Assembly (NCBI GenBank): GCA_900544375.1
Contig: UQUZ01000005.1
Coordinates: 26,248-90,247 of the forward strand
Direction of reading: 5' to 3'
DNA from: an uncultured Oscillospiraceae bacterium
Lineage (GTDB): Bacteria; Bacillota; Clostridia; Oscillospirales; Acutalibacteraceae
DNA: 64,000 bases
A program made the position numbers and the translations under genes. The notes under the pieces are model-generated. The model did no database searches and was not told where the DNA came from. It saw only the letters and a program-made list of their open reading frames with translations. Of the stretch, positions 8,735 to 16,256 are shown in pieces; position 1 is the stretch's first letter; the number at the start of each line of letters is the position of its first letter.

Positions 8735-8986
8735 ATGGAGCTGAAGCAATATCAGGCTGGCTTGTGTAAAATTTTGAGCAGGCAATTGGAAAAGCAACTG
8801 TCGCTTCCCGAACTGGAAGGAAAAAATCTGATCGATACCTATGGAATTAATTCTCTGATTGCACTTGAAATTATTATCGATATCGAAAAGGAATTTGGCA
8901 TATTTATTGAGGATGAGGAGGAACTGATCCGTGCTTTTTCTTCCATTGATGATTTGGCAGCACTGGTCAGGAAGTATAAGGAATAG
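8735..8986 (+). CDS. Acyl carrier protein 1
   Basis: 83 aa from ATG 8735, with AGAAGGAGA about 10 bases ahead; the in-frame ATG at 8714 overlaps the glycosyltransferase stop. The phosphopantetheine motif is YGINSLIALE, with Ser as the attachment site, and the acidic helix II (IIIDIEKEFGIFIEDEEE) is typical of type II carriers. It is the first of three free-standing carriers. As an apo-protein it needs a phosphopantetheinyl transferase, which is not encoded in the window. It lies between a glycosyltransferase and a large unknown protein. Confidence 0.9.
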   Translation: MELKQYQAGLCKILSRQLEKQLSLPELEGKNLIDTYGINSLIALEIIIDIEKEFGIFIEDEEELIRAFSSIDDLAALVRKYKE

Positions 8987-8996
8987 GTGATTTGTT

Positions 8997-10730
8997 TTGC
9001 AGACCGTTTCGCAAAGGACCATAGATTTTATGTGTCAGGATATAAAAGATTGCATCCTCCGTGGCGACATTGGCCGGTGGGCGTCACATCTACACCTTGC
9101 AAGTGCCTATGCAAATACGATGCTGTTGGAATGGTTTCAACATAATTTTTGCCGCAGAGAAATCTGTTCTGTCGAGGTGGAGATGGAAAGATTATCCCAA
9201 GGGACGCACTGCATGATTACCTGTGTGATTCAGATTTTTTATCAAACTGGATATCGATTCCATGAGACAGTTACGTTTTATATAGATCCTATAAAGGAAA
9301 CAGATTATAAAATCGTGCAGATTTATAACCCACCCACCCTTTTTCAAGGCTTTGGGGAGAGCCCCGGTTTGCAGGAAATCTTGCAGAGAGTTTGCCGTGA
9401 AGAGGAGGACTGGTGGAATCAGGCGGAGCTTAGCCGGCTGCTGGATGGGTATGAGGAAAAGAGCAGCTATAAAGTATATTCCAGGGCGGTGCACCGCTCT
9501 GCGCTTGGCAGAGCGAGCCATCCCGAAATTGAATGTGCCGTGCTGCTCAGTTGCGCGATGTCGATGCAATCCCATATGGTTGCTCATATTCTTTACCGGG
9601 AGAGAGAAACGGCCTGTAGTACGTTCCAACGAATCTATAATTGGATGGTCAGCAACTGTGAAACCAACCTGTATAAGCAGGAAAAGAAAGACACCTGGGA
9701 AAGCAAATTTGTGGTTCCATGGTTCAGTATGGAGGAATGCGCCTATTTGTACCGGAAAAAAGAAAAAGTACCGGTAGAATGCAACACATTTATGTCGTTT
9801 TTCTACGTTCTGCTTTTTCTGCTGCGGATTCCCCTGCATAATCTGATGCAGCTGCGCCTAGACGGTCAGGATAAGTTAATTGTTGATGTGGGTGAGACCT
9901 ATGTGGTTTCAAGAAATGACGCGTTCCCCATTTCTGAACGGCCGTATTTTGCCTATATGCCCCCGGAGCGCGCCTTCGGAATCGACTGGGTGGCGAGCGC
10001 TCGGAAAACTGTTCTGTTTGAACAAGAGGACGGCCCGCTTTGCGTTCTCAATAAGATTTCCGGTTCATTTCACACAGAAGAGCTGGAGCATCTTTTGACC
10101 CGGGCGAAGGCTTCGGGCCAGGCCGCATTTCAGCTTTCTCCGCAGGGGAATCCAAGAGAATCAAGCCGACATTTCTGCCGAGCGATATTTCAATACCGCA
10201 AACAGTTTCCGGATTCGATTTTTTCATGGGCCGTTTATGCTTTTCAGTCCCTTTTTGTACCTAACCCGCAGGTGTATGTTTATGTCAGTGTAAAAAGTAA
10301 GCTGGTTCAGGCGTTTGCAATGCGCTATGGCAGAAATGGGACGCTTCTTTTTCTGCATCAATGCCGGGAGGAATCGATTTTTGTAGAAAACCACCGTATT
10401 ATGACAGCAGATCAGGTAATACGATGCAAAACAGGAGATGCTAAATCTAGGGCATTGCTTTTCTACAGCGTGGTACATATCAGTGAGAATATATCCGGAG
10501 GAGTCATTCTGACAGATTGCGGTGTCTATGCTGTCTTTCAGGAGAATGCAGGTTATCGTATCTATGATATGGAACAGCTCATGGAAACAGACCGCATATG
10601 TGGTAAAGTGAAAGCTGCAATTAGTGAAAAAGAAGGGGAAATATACCCTGATAAACCGCCTGAAAAAACCTGCCGGATCCCTGCATTTTTAGAGGCGTTT
10701 ATGAAAGGAGAGAAAGCGGATGCAGTATGA
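8997..10730 (+). CDS. Large unknown protein of the biosynthetic operon
   Basis: 577 aa; TTG 8997 follows AGGTGA by six bases, so the start is plausible but unconfirmed. There is no signal peptide. I recognise no confident domain. A central segment, VECNTFMSFFYVLLFLL followed by RIPLHNLMQLRLDG and LIVDVGETYVVS, faintly resembles the Cys-helix and following strand of transglutaminase-like folds, without a clear His/Asp pair. Residues about 1-120 could be a separate alpha/beta domain. It starts 10 bases after the carrier protein and overlaps the flavoprotein gene. The tight packing suggests it works on the carrier-bound intermediate, for example as a transferase or docking protein. That is inference only. 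Confidence 0.62.
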   Translation: MQTVSQRTIDFMCQDIKDCILRGDIGRWASHLHLASAYANTMLLEWFQHNFCRREICSVEVEMERLSQGTHCMITCVIQIFYQTGYRFHETVTFYIDPIKETDYKIVQIYNPPTLFQGFGESPGLQEILQRVCREEEDWWNQAELSRLLDGYEEKSSYKVYSRAVHRSALGRASHPEIECAVLLSCAMSMQSHMVAHILYRERETACSTFQRIYNWMVSNCETNLYKQEKKDTWESKFVVPWFSMEECAYLYRKKEKVPVECNTFMSFFYVLLFLLRIPLHNLMQLRLDGQDKLIVDVGETYVVSRNDAFPISERPYFAYMPPERAFGIDWVASARKTVLFEQEDGPLCVLNKISGSFHTEELEHLLTRAKASGQAAFQLSPQGNPRESSRHFCRAIFQYRKQFPDSIFSWAVYAFQSLFVPNPQVYVYVSVKSKLVQAFAMRYGRNGTLLFLHQCREESIFVENHRIMTADQVIRCKTGDAKSRALLFYSVVHISENISGGVILTDCGVYAVFQENAGYRIYDMEQLMETDRICGKVKAAISEKEGEIYPDKPPEKTCRIPAFLEAFMKGEKADAV

Positions 10731-11859
10731 GGCTGTGATTATCGGCGCGGGGATCATGGGGTTATGCACAGCGTATTATCTGAATCAAGGCGGAATGAAG
10801 CGCATTTTGGTGGTTGACAGGGAACCTTATTTCGGAGGATATAACACAACGCGGTGCGCCGGAGGGCTTCGATACCAATTTGCGGATGAGATGAATATCC
10901 GCTTATCCCAGCTCAGTTGGAGTCTGATGCAGGAAACTGGGCAAAAAGCGGGAATATCCTTTCAATTGAATCGATGTGGATATGCGTTTTTCATCACAGA
11001 CCGGCAAAGGGAGCAATCTTATTTGGAGGCTTACCATTTGCAGAAGGCGCTGGGTGTAGAAGTGAGTCTGTTCCAGGGGGAAGAATTTGCTCAGAGGGAA
11101 CCACGGCTTCAGTATGAAGGCGTACGGTTTATTACCTTTGGCGCCGAGGAGGGGATCCTGGATGTCCATCAAGTGGTTTCCTTTCTGACGGACGCATTAC
11201 AATATGCGGGGGTTTCGCTCCTGTGCAGCACGTGCGTTACCGGCATACAAAGAAAAGGGAGCGGTTTTGTTTTACAGACAGAACACGGGGATACATTCTA
11301 TACTTCCCGTTTGGTCAACGCTGCCGGTCCATGGAGTAGCGATATATCACGCATGGTTGGGATTGACCTGCCAGTTGCGCGGGCTTTTCAGCAGATTTTT
11401 GTAACGGATCCGCTGCCGGGGATCAGCAAAGCGTTCCCGGTTGCGATTTATCCCGATTTAGGAATTGGCTTTCATGAAGAAGGAGGAGGAATACTGACGC
11501 AATATAACCGCCCTTACGAGCCGAATCTGTCTGATCGTATACGAACCGATTACAATTGGTTTTTGGCACATGCCCAAAAGGCAGTTGAATGGTTTCCACT
11601 CCTGCACGAGGCAAGCGTTTGTGCCCAATGGAGCGGATATTATGATGAGACGCCGGACGGCAGGCCAATCATTGGCGGCGCAGAAAATCTGTATCAGATC
11701 AGCGGCTTTAACGGGCATGGATTTATGCACGGCTTTGCGGCAGGCAAGCTGCTCAGTGAAAAAATTTTAGACAATCAACCCCATTCGCTGTGTGTGGAAA
11801 AATTGGAGAAACCGAATTCTACGTATCAGGGGGAGCAGCGTGAAATATATAAAGTATAG
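10720..11859 (+). CDS. FAD-dependent oxidoreductase, D-amino-acid oxidase family
   Basis: 379 aa; ATG 10720 follows AAAGGAGAG. The N-terminal dinucleotide fold IIGAGIMGLCTAYYL (residues 7-21) is followed by VVDREPYFGG, and the C-terminal DETPDGRPIIGG plus ISGFNGHGFMHGFAAGKLL closes the FAD site, as in glycine/sarcosine oxidases and dimethylglycine dehydrogenases. These enzymes oxidise C-N bonds of secondary amines or amino acids. In an anaerobe O2 cannot be the acceptor, and the operon encodes its own ETF pair, so it is probably an ETF-coupled dehydrogenase oxidising an amino-acid-derived intermediate, perhaps while carrier-bound. The family call is strong; the substrate is unknown. Confidence 0.86.
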   Translation: MQYEAVIIGAGIMGLCTAYYLNQGGMKRILVVDREPYFGGYNTTRCAGGLRYQFADEMNIRLSQLSWSLMQETGQKAGISFQLNRCGYAFFITDRQREQSYLEAYHLQKALGVEVSLFQGEEFAQREPRLQYEGVRFITFGAEEGILDVHQVVSFLTDALQYAGVSLLCSTCVTGIQRKGSGFVLQTEHGDTFYTSRLVNAAGPWSSDISRMVGIDLPVARAFQQIFVTDPLPGISKAFPVAIYPDLGIGFHEEGGGILTQYNRPYEPNLSDRIRTDYNWFLAHAQKAVEWFPLLHEASVCAQWSGYYDETPDGRPIIGGAENLYQISGFNGHGFMHGFAAGKLLSEKILDNQPHSLCVEKLEKPNSTYQGEQREIYKV

Positions 11860-11876
11860 GGAGTGGAAGTGGAACA

Positions 11877-12551
11877 ATGTTGGAACAATCCGTTATGAGC
11901 CTCTTGCAAGAGCTGGTTTCTGCTGGAAAATTGGATGCACAGAGCCTTGCCGTATTGATTGGGGATCGGTTGAATGATCCCTGGGAACTCCACAATTGGT
12001 TTTATCAGTGGTATCGAGGCCTTGGTATCGAAACGATAACGGGAAAGCCCTTTGAACTTTCGGAATGCCCGTTTACCCAGCAGGAAATCCAGCGTGCAAG
12101 AGAAAGGAATGAGATCATTCTATGTGTGCCAAAAGGGGTAAGTAAGCAGCAGTTAGGCGAGCTGTTTCGGATCCGCAGCTGGGCTTTTAGTGATCCACTG
12201 ATTGGTGAAACGACAGAACAGGCAGATTTCTGGTTTCGCACTTCCGCAACGATGAAACCGGATCGTATTCGAAGCACGGGTATCTCCATTGCGCATTCGA
12301 TCGACAATGAGGGTTGGGTTCATTTCACATTGGAGCGGTATTTGGTGTTCCTAGCAGCAATGAAAGCGCAGCATGGACAGTATCCTGACCGAGAGTATTG
12401 GATTTGGATTACAAAGGGAAGATATGACCGCTCCGGTATGCTCATGGCAGGGATCGACCGCCTTGGTCATTTTAACGCCCATGGGTGGATGCCTCAGTTT
12501 GAAGCAGGCTTTTTGGGCGCGCGGCATGGAGAATTGCCAGAAAAACGATGA
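11877..12551 (+). CDS. Unknown conserved protein, twin of the 3826-4512 product
   Basis: 224 aa from ATG 11877, 17 bases after the flavoprotein stop. It aligns throughout with the 3826-4512 product: GLGIETITGKPFELS near residue 50, EIQRARERNE, CVPKGVSKQQLGELF, DFWF, TGISIAHSI, FTLERYLVFLAA, and the end HGWMPQFEAGFLGARHG. No known family is recognised and there is no membrane segment. The two copies flank the carrier/ligase/oxidase part of the operon. The invariant ITGKPF, RER, CxPKG and PQF blocks mark it as a genuine family rather than a chance frame. Function is unknown. Confidence 0.75.
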   Translation: MLEQSVMSLLQELVSAGKLDAQSLAVLIGDRLNDPWELHNWFYQWYRGLGIETITGKPFELSECPFTQQEIQRARERNEIILCVPKGVSKQQLGELFRIRSWAFSDPLIGETTEQADFWFRTSATMKPDRIRSTGISIAHSIDNEGWVHFTLERYLVFLAAMKAQHGQYPDREYWIWITKGRYDRSGMLMAGIDRLGHFNAHGWMPQFEAGFLGARHGELPEKR

Positions 12552-12611
12552 GAAACAGATATTCAGCTGAACGGAACCCCCACGGTTGTGAGGCAGAGAA
12601 AGGATGAAAGG

Positions 12612-14423
12612 ATGAAAAAGAGCGATCAAATCAGACATAATCTATATATCATCCGCATGATTATGAAAGTTTCTCCTTCCCGCGTTTGGATGACGATGCT
12701 CTATGAGGTGCTGACCAATGTTTATAATATCCTGTTTACCGTGGTGTTTTTTGCCTACTTCGTGCAGTGTGTTATTGATCAAAAGCCGATCGGCTTTATG
12801 ATTACCGTAGTCGGGGCTGTGACGATATGCGGCCTTCTCGTGGAGGCTTTTGGCGGTTGGTATCGAACGATCTATATCAAGCAGTCAGATCTGAAAATTA
12901 CCTGTGCGATTAAAACCATGATTTATGAAAAGGTCAATACGCTCGATTATAAATGCTATGACGATCCGGAATATTATGATAATTTTGTCTATTCGATCGG
13001 TGAAATTCCCACAAAAAGCACAGAGATCTTGGGTGATGTTTTCAGTGCGTTAGGCATGGGCGTCGGCGTGGTCATCCTGATGGCGTTTTTCTGGTTCGTT
13101 GATGTCAGCATTGTAGTGCTTTCCTTCTTTTTCCTGCTGCTGAGCTTATATCTTGGTAAACGCATCAATCAGGAAGTATTTCTCTACACGAAGCGGGTCA
13201 TTCCGTATCAAAGAAAGCTGGGATACATCAATCGTGTGCTAATACAGCATGAATATGCAAAGGAACTGAGGATTACCGAAGTTGCGCGGCCATTGCGCGG
13301 AATGATAAAAGAAGGGGCGCGCGGCATTCGGAATTTGAATCAACAGCAATATAAGAAGGTTGCCCTTCTGAATGCTGCGTCTCTGCTCTTTGGGTTTGGC
13401 CTGACCACATGTGTGGCAACATTAATCGCCGTATATAAAATTGTAATACAAAAAACGCTGAGCGTGGCATTCTATTTTCCGATGATCAGCGCGCTTGCGG
13501 AATTTAGCTATCGAAGTGTTGCATTTGTCAATTCCGTCAATAAATTGATGGCAAACAGCTTGTATATTGAAAAATTTCGAACTTTTATGGCATATGAACC
13601 CCGAATTGTAAGCATTCCCGATGCGGTTCAGCCGGGAAAATTCGAAGAGCTTGAAGTTCGGAACGTTTCCTTTCGGTATCAAAGCATGAGCAAGGATGCT
13701 CTGCATCATATTAACCTGAACATTAAGAAAGGGGAAAAGATTGCGCTCGTTGGGAAAAATGGTTCGGGCAAAACAACGCTTGTTCATCTGTTGCTGCGTC
13801 TGTATGATCCTGATCAGGGTCAGCTTCTTTATAACGGCCTTGATATCCGCAAGCTGGAGCTTGAGGTATACCGAGACCGGTTTGGGATTGTTTTTCAGGA
13901 TTTTAACCTGTATGCCGATACGATCCGGAACAACCTGTTTTTAGGCGGTGAAAGCAAAAATGAGGAAGAAATCTCCCAAATTATCCGAGAGTTTGGCTTA
14001 GAAAATAAAATTCGTGCACTGCCGGATGGAATGGATACGCAGCTGACCCGTGAGCTGTCGGAAGATGGTGTTCTCTTGTCAGGGGGGCAGTCACAGGCAC
14101 TTGCAATATGCAGAATTTATCTGACAGATCATGATATCTTTATCTTAGACGAACCAACCAGCGCATTGGACCCTATGGCAGAAGCGAAATTCTTTGAAAA
14201 TATCAAGAATATTGCAGCGGAAAAAACCGTCCTATTTATTTCACACCGTCTGTCATCTGCAAAAATAGCAGATAGGATTTATATGATGGAAGATGGCGAG
14301 ATTGTGGAGTATGGAACGCATGCGCAGTTAATGGAATTGGATCAGAAGTATGCGGAAATGTTTGAAATCCAATCTCAGTATTACAGCCAGGAGGGCTTAT
14401 GCGGGGTGGGTTATGAAAATTAA
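12612..14423 (+). CDS. ABC exporter half-transporter A (membrane-ATPase fusion)
   Basis: 603 aa from ATG 12612, with GAGAAAGGA seven bases ahead; an in-frame GTG at 12588 lacks a site. About six membrane segments in residues 20-340 are followed by a nucleotide-binding domain: Walker A GKNGSGKTTL near 383, Q-loop FQDFNLY, signature LSGGQSQALAI near 490, Walker B IFILDEPTSALD, and H-loop SHRLS. It probably pairs with the overlapping next gene as a heterodimeric exporter. In a metabolite operon this is the likely export or self-protection pump. All catalytic motifs look intact. Confidence 0.9.
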   Translation: MKKSDQIRHNLYIIRMIMKVSPSRVWMTMLYEVLTNVYNILFTVVFFAYFVQCVIDQKPIGFMITVVGAVTICGLLVEAFGGWYRTIYIKQSDLKITCAIKTMIYEKVNTLDYKCYDDPEYYDNFVYSIGEIPTKSTEILGDVFSALGMGVGVVILMAFFWFVDVSIVVLSFFFLLLSLYLGKRINQEVFLYTKRVIPYQRKLGYINRVLIQHEYAKELRITEVARPLRGMIKEGARGIRNLNQQQYKKVALLNAASLLFGFGLTTCVATLIAVYKIVIQKTLSVAFYFPMISALAEFSYRSVAFVNSVNKLMANSLYIEKFRTFMAYEPRIVSIPDAVQPGKFEELEVRNVSFRYQSMSKDALHHINLNIKKGEKIALVGKNGSGKTTLVHLLLRLYDPDQGQLLYNGLDIRKLELEVYRDRFGIVFQDFNLYADTIRNNLFLGGESKNEEEISQIIREFGLENKIRALPDGMDTQLTRELSEDGVLLSGGQSQALAICRIYLTDHDIFILDEPTSALDPMAEAKFFENIKNIAAEKTVLFISHRLSSAKIADRIYMMEDGEIVEYGTHAQLMELDQKYAEMFEIQSQYYSQEGLCGVGYEN

Positions 14424-16239
14424 AAGAATTCTCCAGAATAACTGGTATATGCTCAAGCTGTTTTTTCGTATAGTTCCGCTATTTGGAACTTTTTCCATCC
14501 TCTTTCAGGTGCTATGTGGGGTAATGTACAACGTGATAGGCAACGTTTACTTTGTAAAATACCTCGTAGACACCGTTGAAAAGATCGCGAAAGCTCCGGA
14601 TCTGACGGGTCCCCTTTTCAGGCAGCTGCTGATCATTACGGTGGTGTATTATGTTTCTCTTCAGGTTGTCAACACGATCAACGGCGCCCTGTTTAACGAA
14701 TATTTGCATAAGCAGGCGGAGACAAAAATCAGTGAGCGCCTGACAACAATGGTTTTCGACAAAGCCATCCAGATGGATCTGAAATGTTACGATAATACCG
14801 ATTTTTATAACGAACTGACCTACACGATCAATCAAATGAACGATTTGATCTGGAAGGTATTCACAACCGTTACCAACCTGACGATTGCGATCGTCGTGAC
14901 CGCCTGCCTGGGGCTGACGTTTGCCTTGATGGATCCGGTAATCATCCCTTTGGCGTTGCTGGCCTTCCTGATTGGATGCTTATTTGCAAATAAAATCAAT
15001 AAAATTGTGAATCAATCATACAACACAGGGGTGTTTTTTAACCGGCAGATGGATTATGTGAACCGTGTTTTTTTCCTTAGCAGGTTTGCAAAAGATTTTC
15101 GTCTTACCAATGTATCAAAGCTTTTGTATGATAAATTTCAGGAATCCAAAAAGAATTTGCACGAGATCTATGAAAAGTATGGAAGGCGTGAGTTGGCGGT
15201 CTATATGATCAGCACTTTTTTGCAGAAGCTGGTGGGGGAGTTCGGTGTGATCTCCTATTTGGCCTATATGGTGCTGGTGGTGGGCAAATATACGTCCGGA
15301 TCGTTTTTGGGGCTTTGGAACGGCTTGTCTCCTCTAAAGGCGAGAATTTCACAGATCCTCGGGGAAGTCAATAATCTTCAGGCGCATAGCTTATATATCG
15401 AAAGAGTACGAGGCTTTTTTGATTACAGCAACGAAGTAAAATCTCCCAACCATCCATGTCGGCTGGAGCCGGGCCCGATCAAAATTGAATTCCGGCGTGT
15501 TTGGTTCCGATATCCCAATGTGGAGGGTTATGCACTGAAAGACGTTAGCTTTGCAGTTGAGAAGAGAGAAAAAGTTGCATTGGTAGGGTATAACGGGGCC
15601 GGCAAGACAACTGTGTATAAACTGCTTCTACGCCTCTATGACCCGGAGAGGGGTGAAATCCTTGTCAATGGGATCAATATTAAGAAATATCCTCTGGATG
15701 AGTATCGAAAGTTGGTTTACAGCTCATTGATGCAGGATTTTCAGCTTTACGCCACAACAGTAGGCGAAAATGTGGCAATGGATTGCGTAGAAGATGCCCA
15801 AGCGCTGAAAAAGGTGGAAGATACGCTGGAAGAATGCGGACTAGGCTCCAAAATAGGCGCCGCTGGCAAAGGCGTACAGGCTGGAGTCACCCGGGAATTC
15901 GATGAGGAAGGGCTGATGTTTTCCGGTGGCGAAAAGCAAAAGCTGGCATTTTCCAGATGCGTATACTCTGACAATCCCAATATTTTGCTTGACGAGTTTT
16001 CCAGCGCACTCGATACCTATTCAGAATATGAATTAACCCAAAAAATACTTCATTTATCAAGAGAGACGACTACAATTATTATCACGCATCGGCTTACCAT
16101 GACGAGGGCGGTAGACAGGATCATTGTTTTAGATCAAGGCCAGGTGGTGGAAACCGGCAGCCATGAAGAGTTGATGCGGCAGGATCGTATCTATGCTCGC
16201 CTGTACCGTATTCAGAAGGATAAGTATGTTACAACTTGA
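14413..16239 (+). CDS. ABC exporter half-transporter B (membrane-ATPase fusion)
   Basis: 608 aa from ATG 14413 (GGGGTGGG upstream), overlapping the partner gene by 11 bases. It has six predicted membrane segments, then Walker A GYNGAGKTT near residue 392, signature FSGGEKQKLAFSR near 503, a Walker B region ILLDEFSSALD that keeps the Asp-Glu pair but replaces the usual Pro with Phe, and THRLT. It is similar in layout to half-transporter A; both share a KCYD motif before the third or fourth membrane segment, which supports a duplicated heterodimer. It probably exports the operon's product. Confidence 0.9.
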   Translation: MKIKRILQNNWYMLKLFFRIVPLFGTFSILFQVLCGVMYNVIGNVYFVKYLVDTVEKIAKAPDLTGPLFRQLLIITVVYYVSLQVVNTINGALFNEYLHKQAETKISERLTTMVFDKAIQMDLKCYDNTDFYNELTYTINQMNDLIWKVFTTVTNLTIAIVVTACLGLTFALMDPVIIPLALLAFLIGCLFANKINKIVNQSYNTGVFFNRQMDYVNRVFFLSRFAKDFRLTNVSKLLYDKFQESKKNLHEIYEKYGRRELAVYMISTFLQKLVGEFGVISYLAYMVLVVGKYTSGSFLGLWNGLSPLKARISQILGEVNNLQAHSLYIERVRGFFDYSNEVKSPNHPCRLEPGPIKIEFRRVWFRYPNVEGYALKDVSFAVEKREKVALVGYNGAGKTTVYKLLLRLYDPERGEILVNGINIKKYPLDEYRKLVYSSLMQDFQLYATTVGENVAMDCVEDAQALKKVEDTLEECGLGSKIGAAGKGVQAGVTREFDEEGLMFSGGEKQKLAFSRCVYSDNPNILLDEFSSALDTYSEYELTQKILHLSRETTTIIITHRLTMTRAVDRIIVLDQGQVVETGSHEELMRQDRIYARLYRIQKDKYVTT

Positions 16240-16256
16240 GGGAGGCAGGATGTTTG

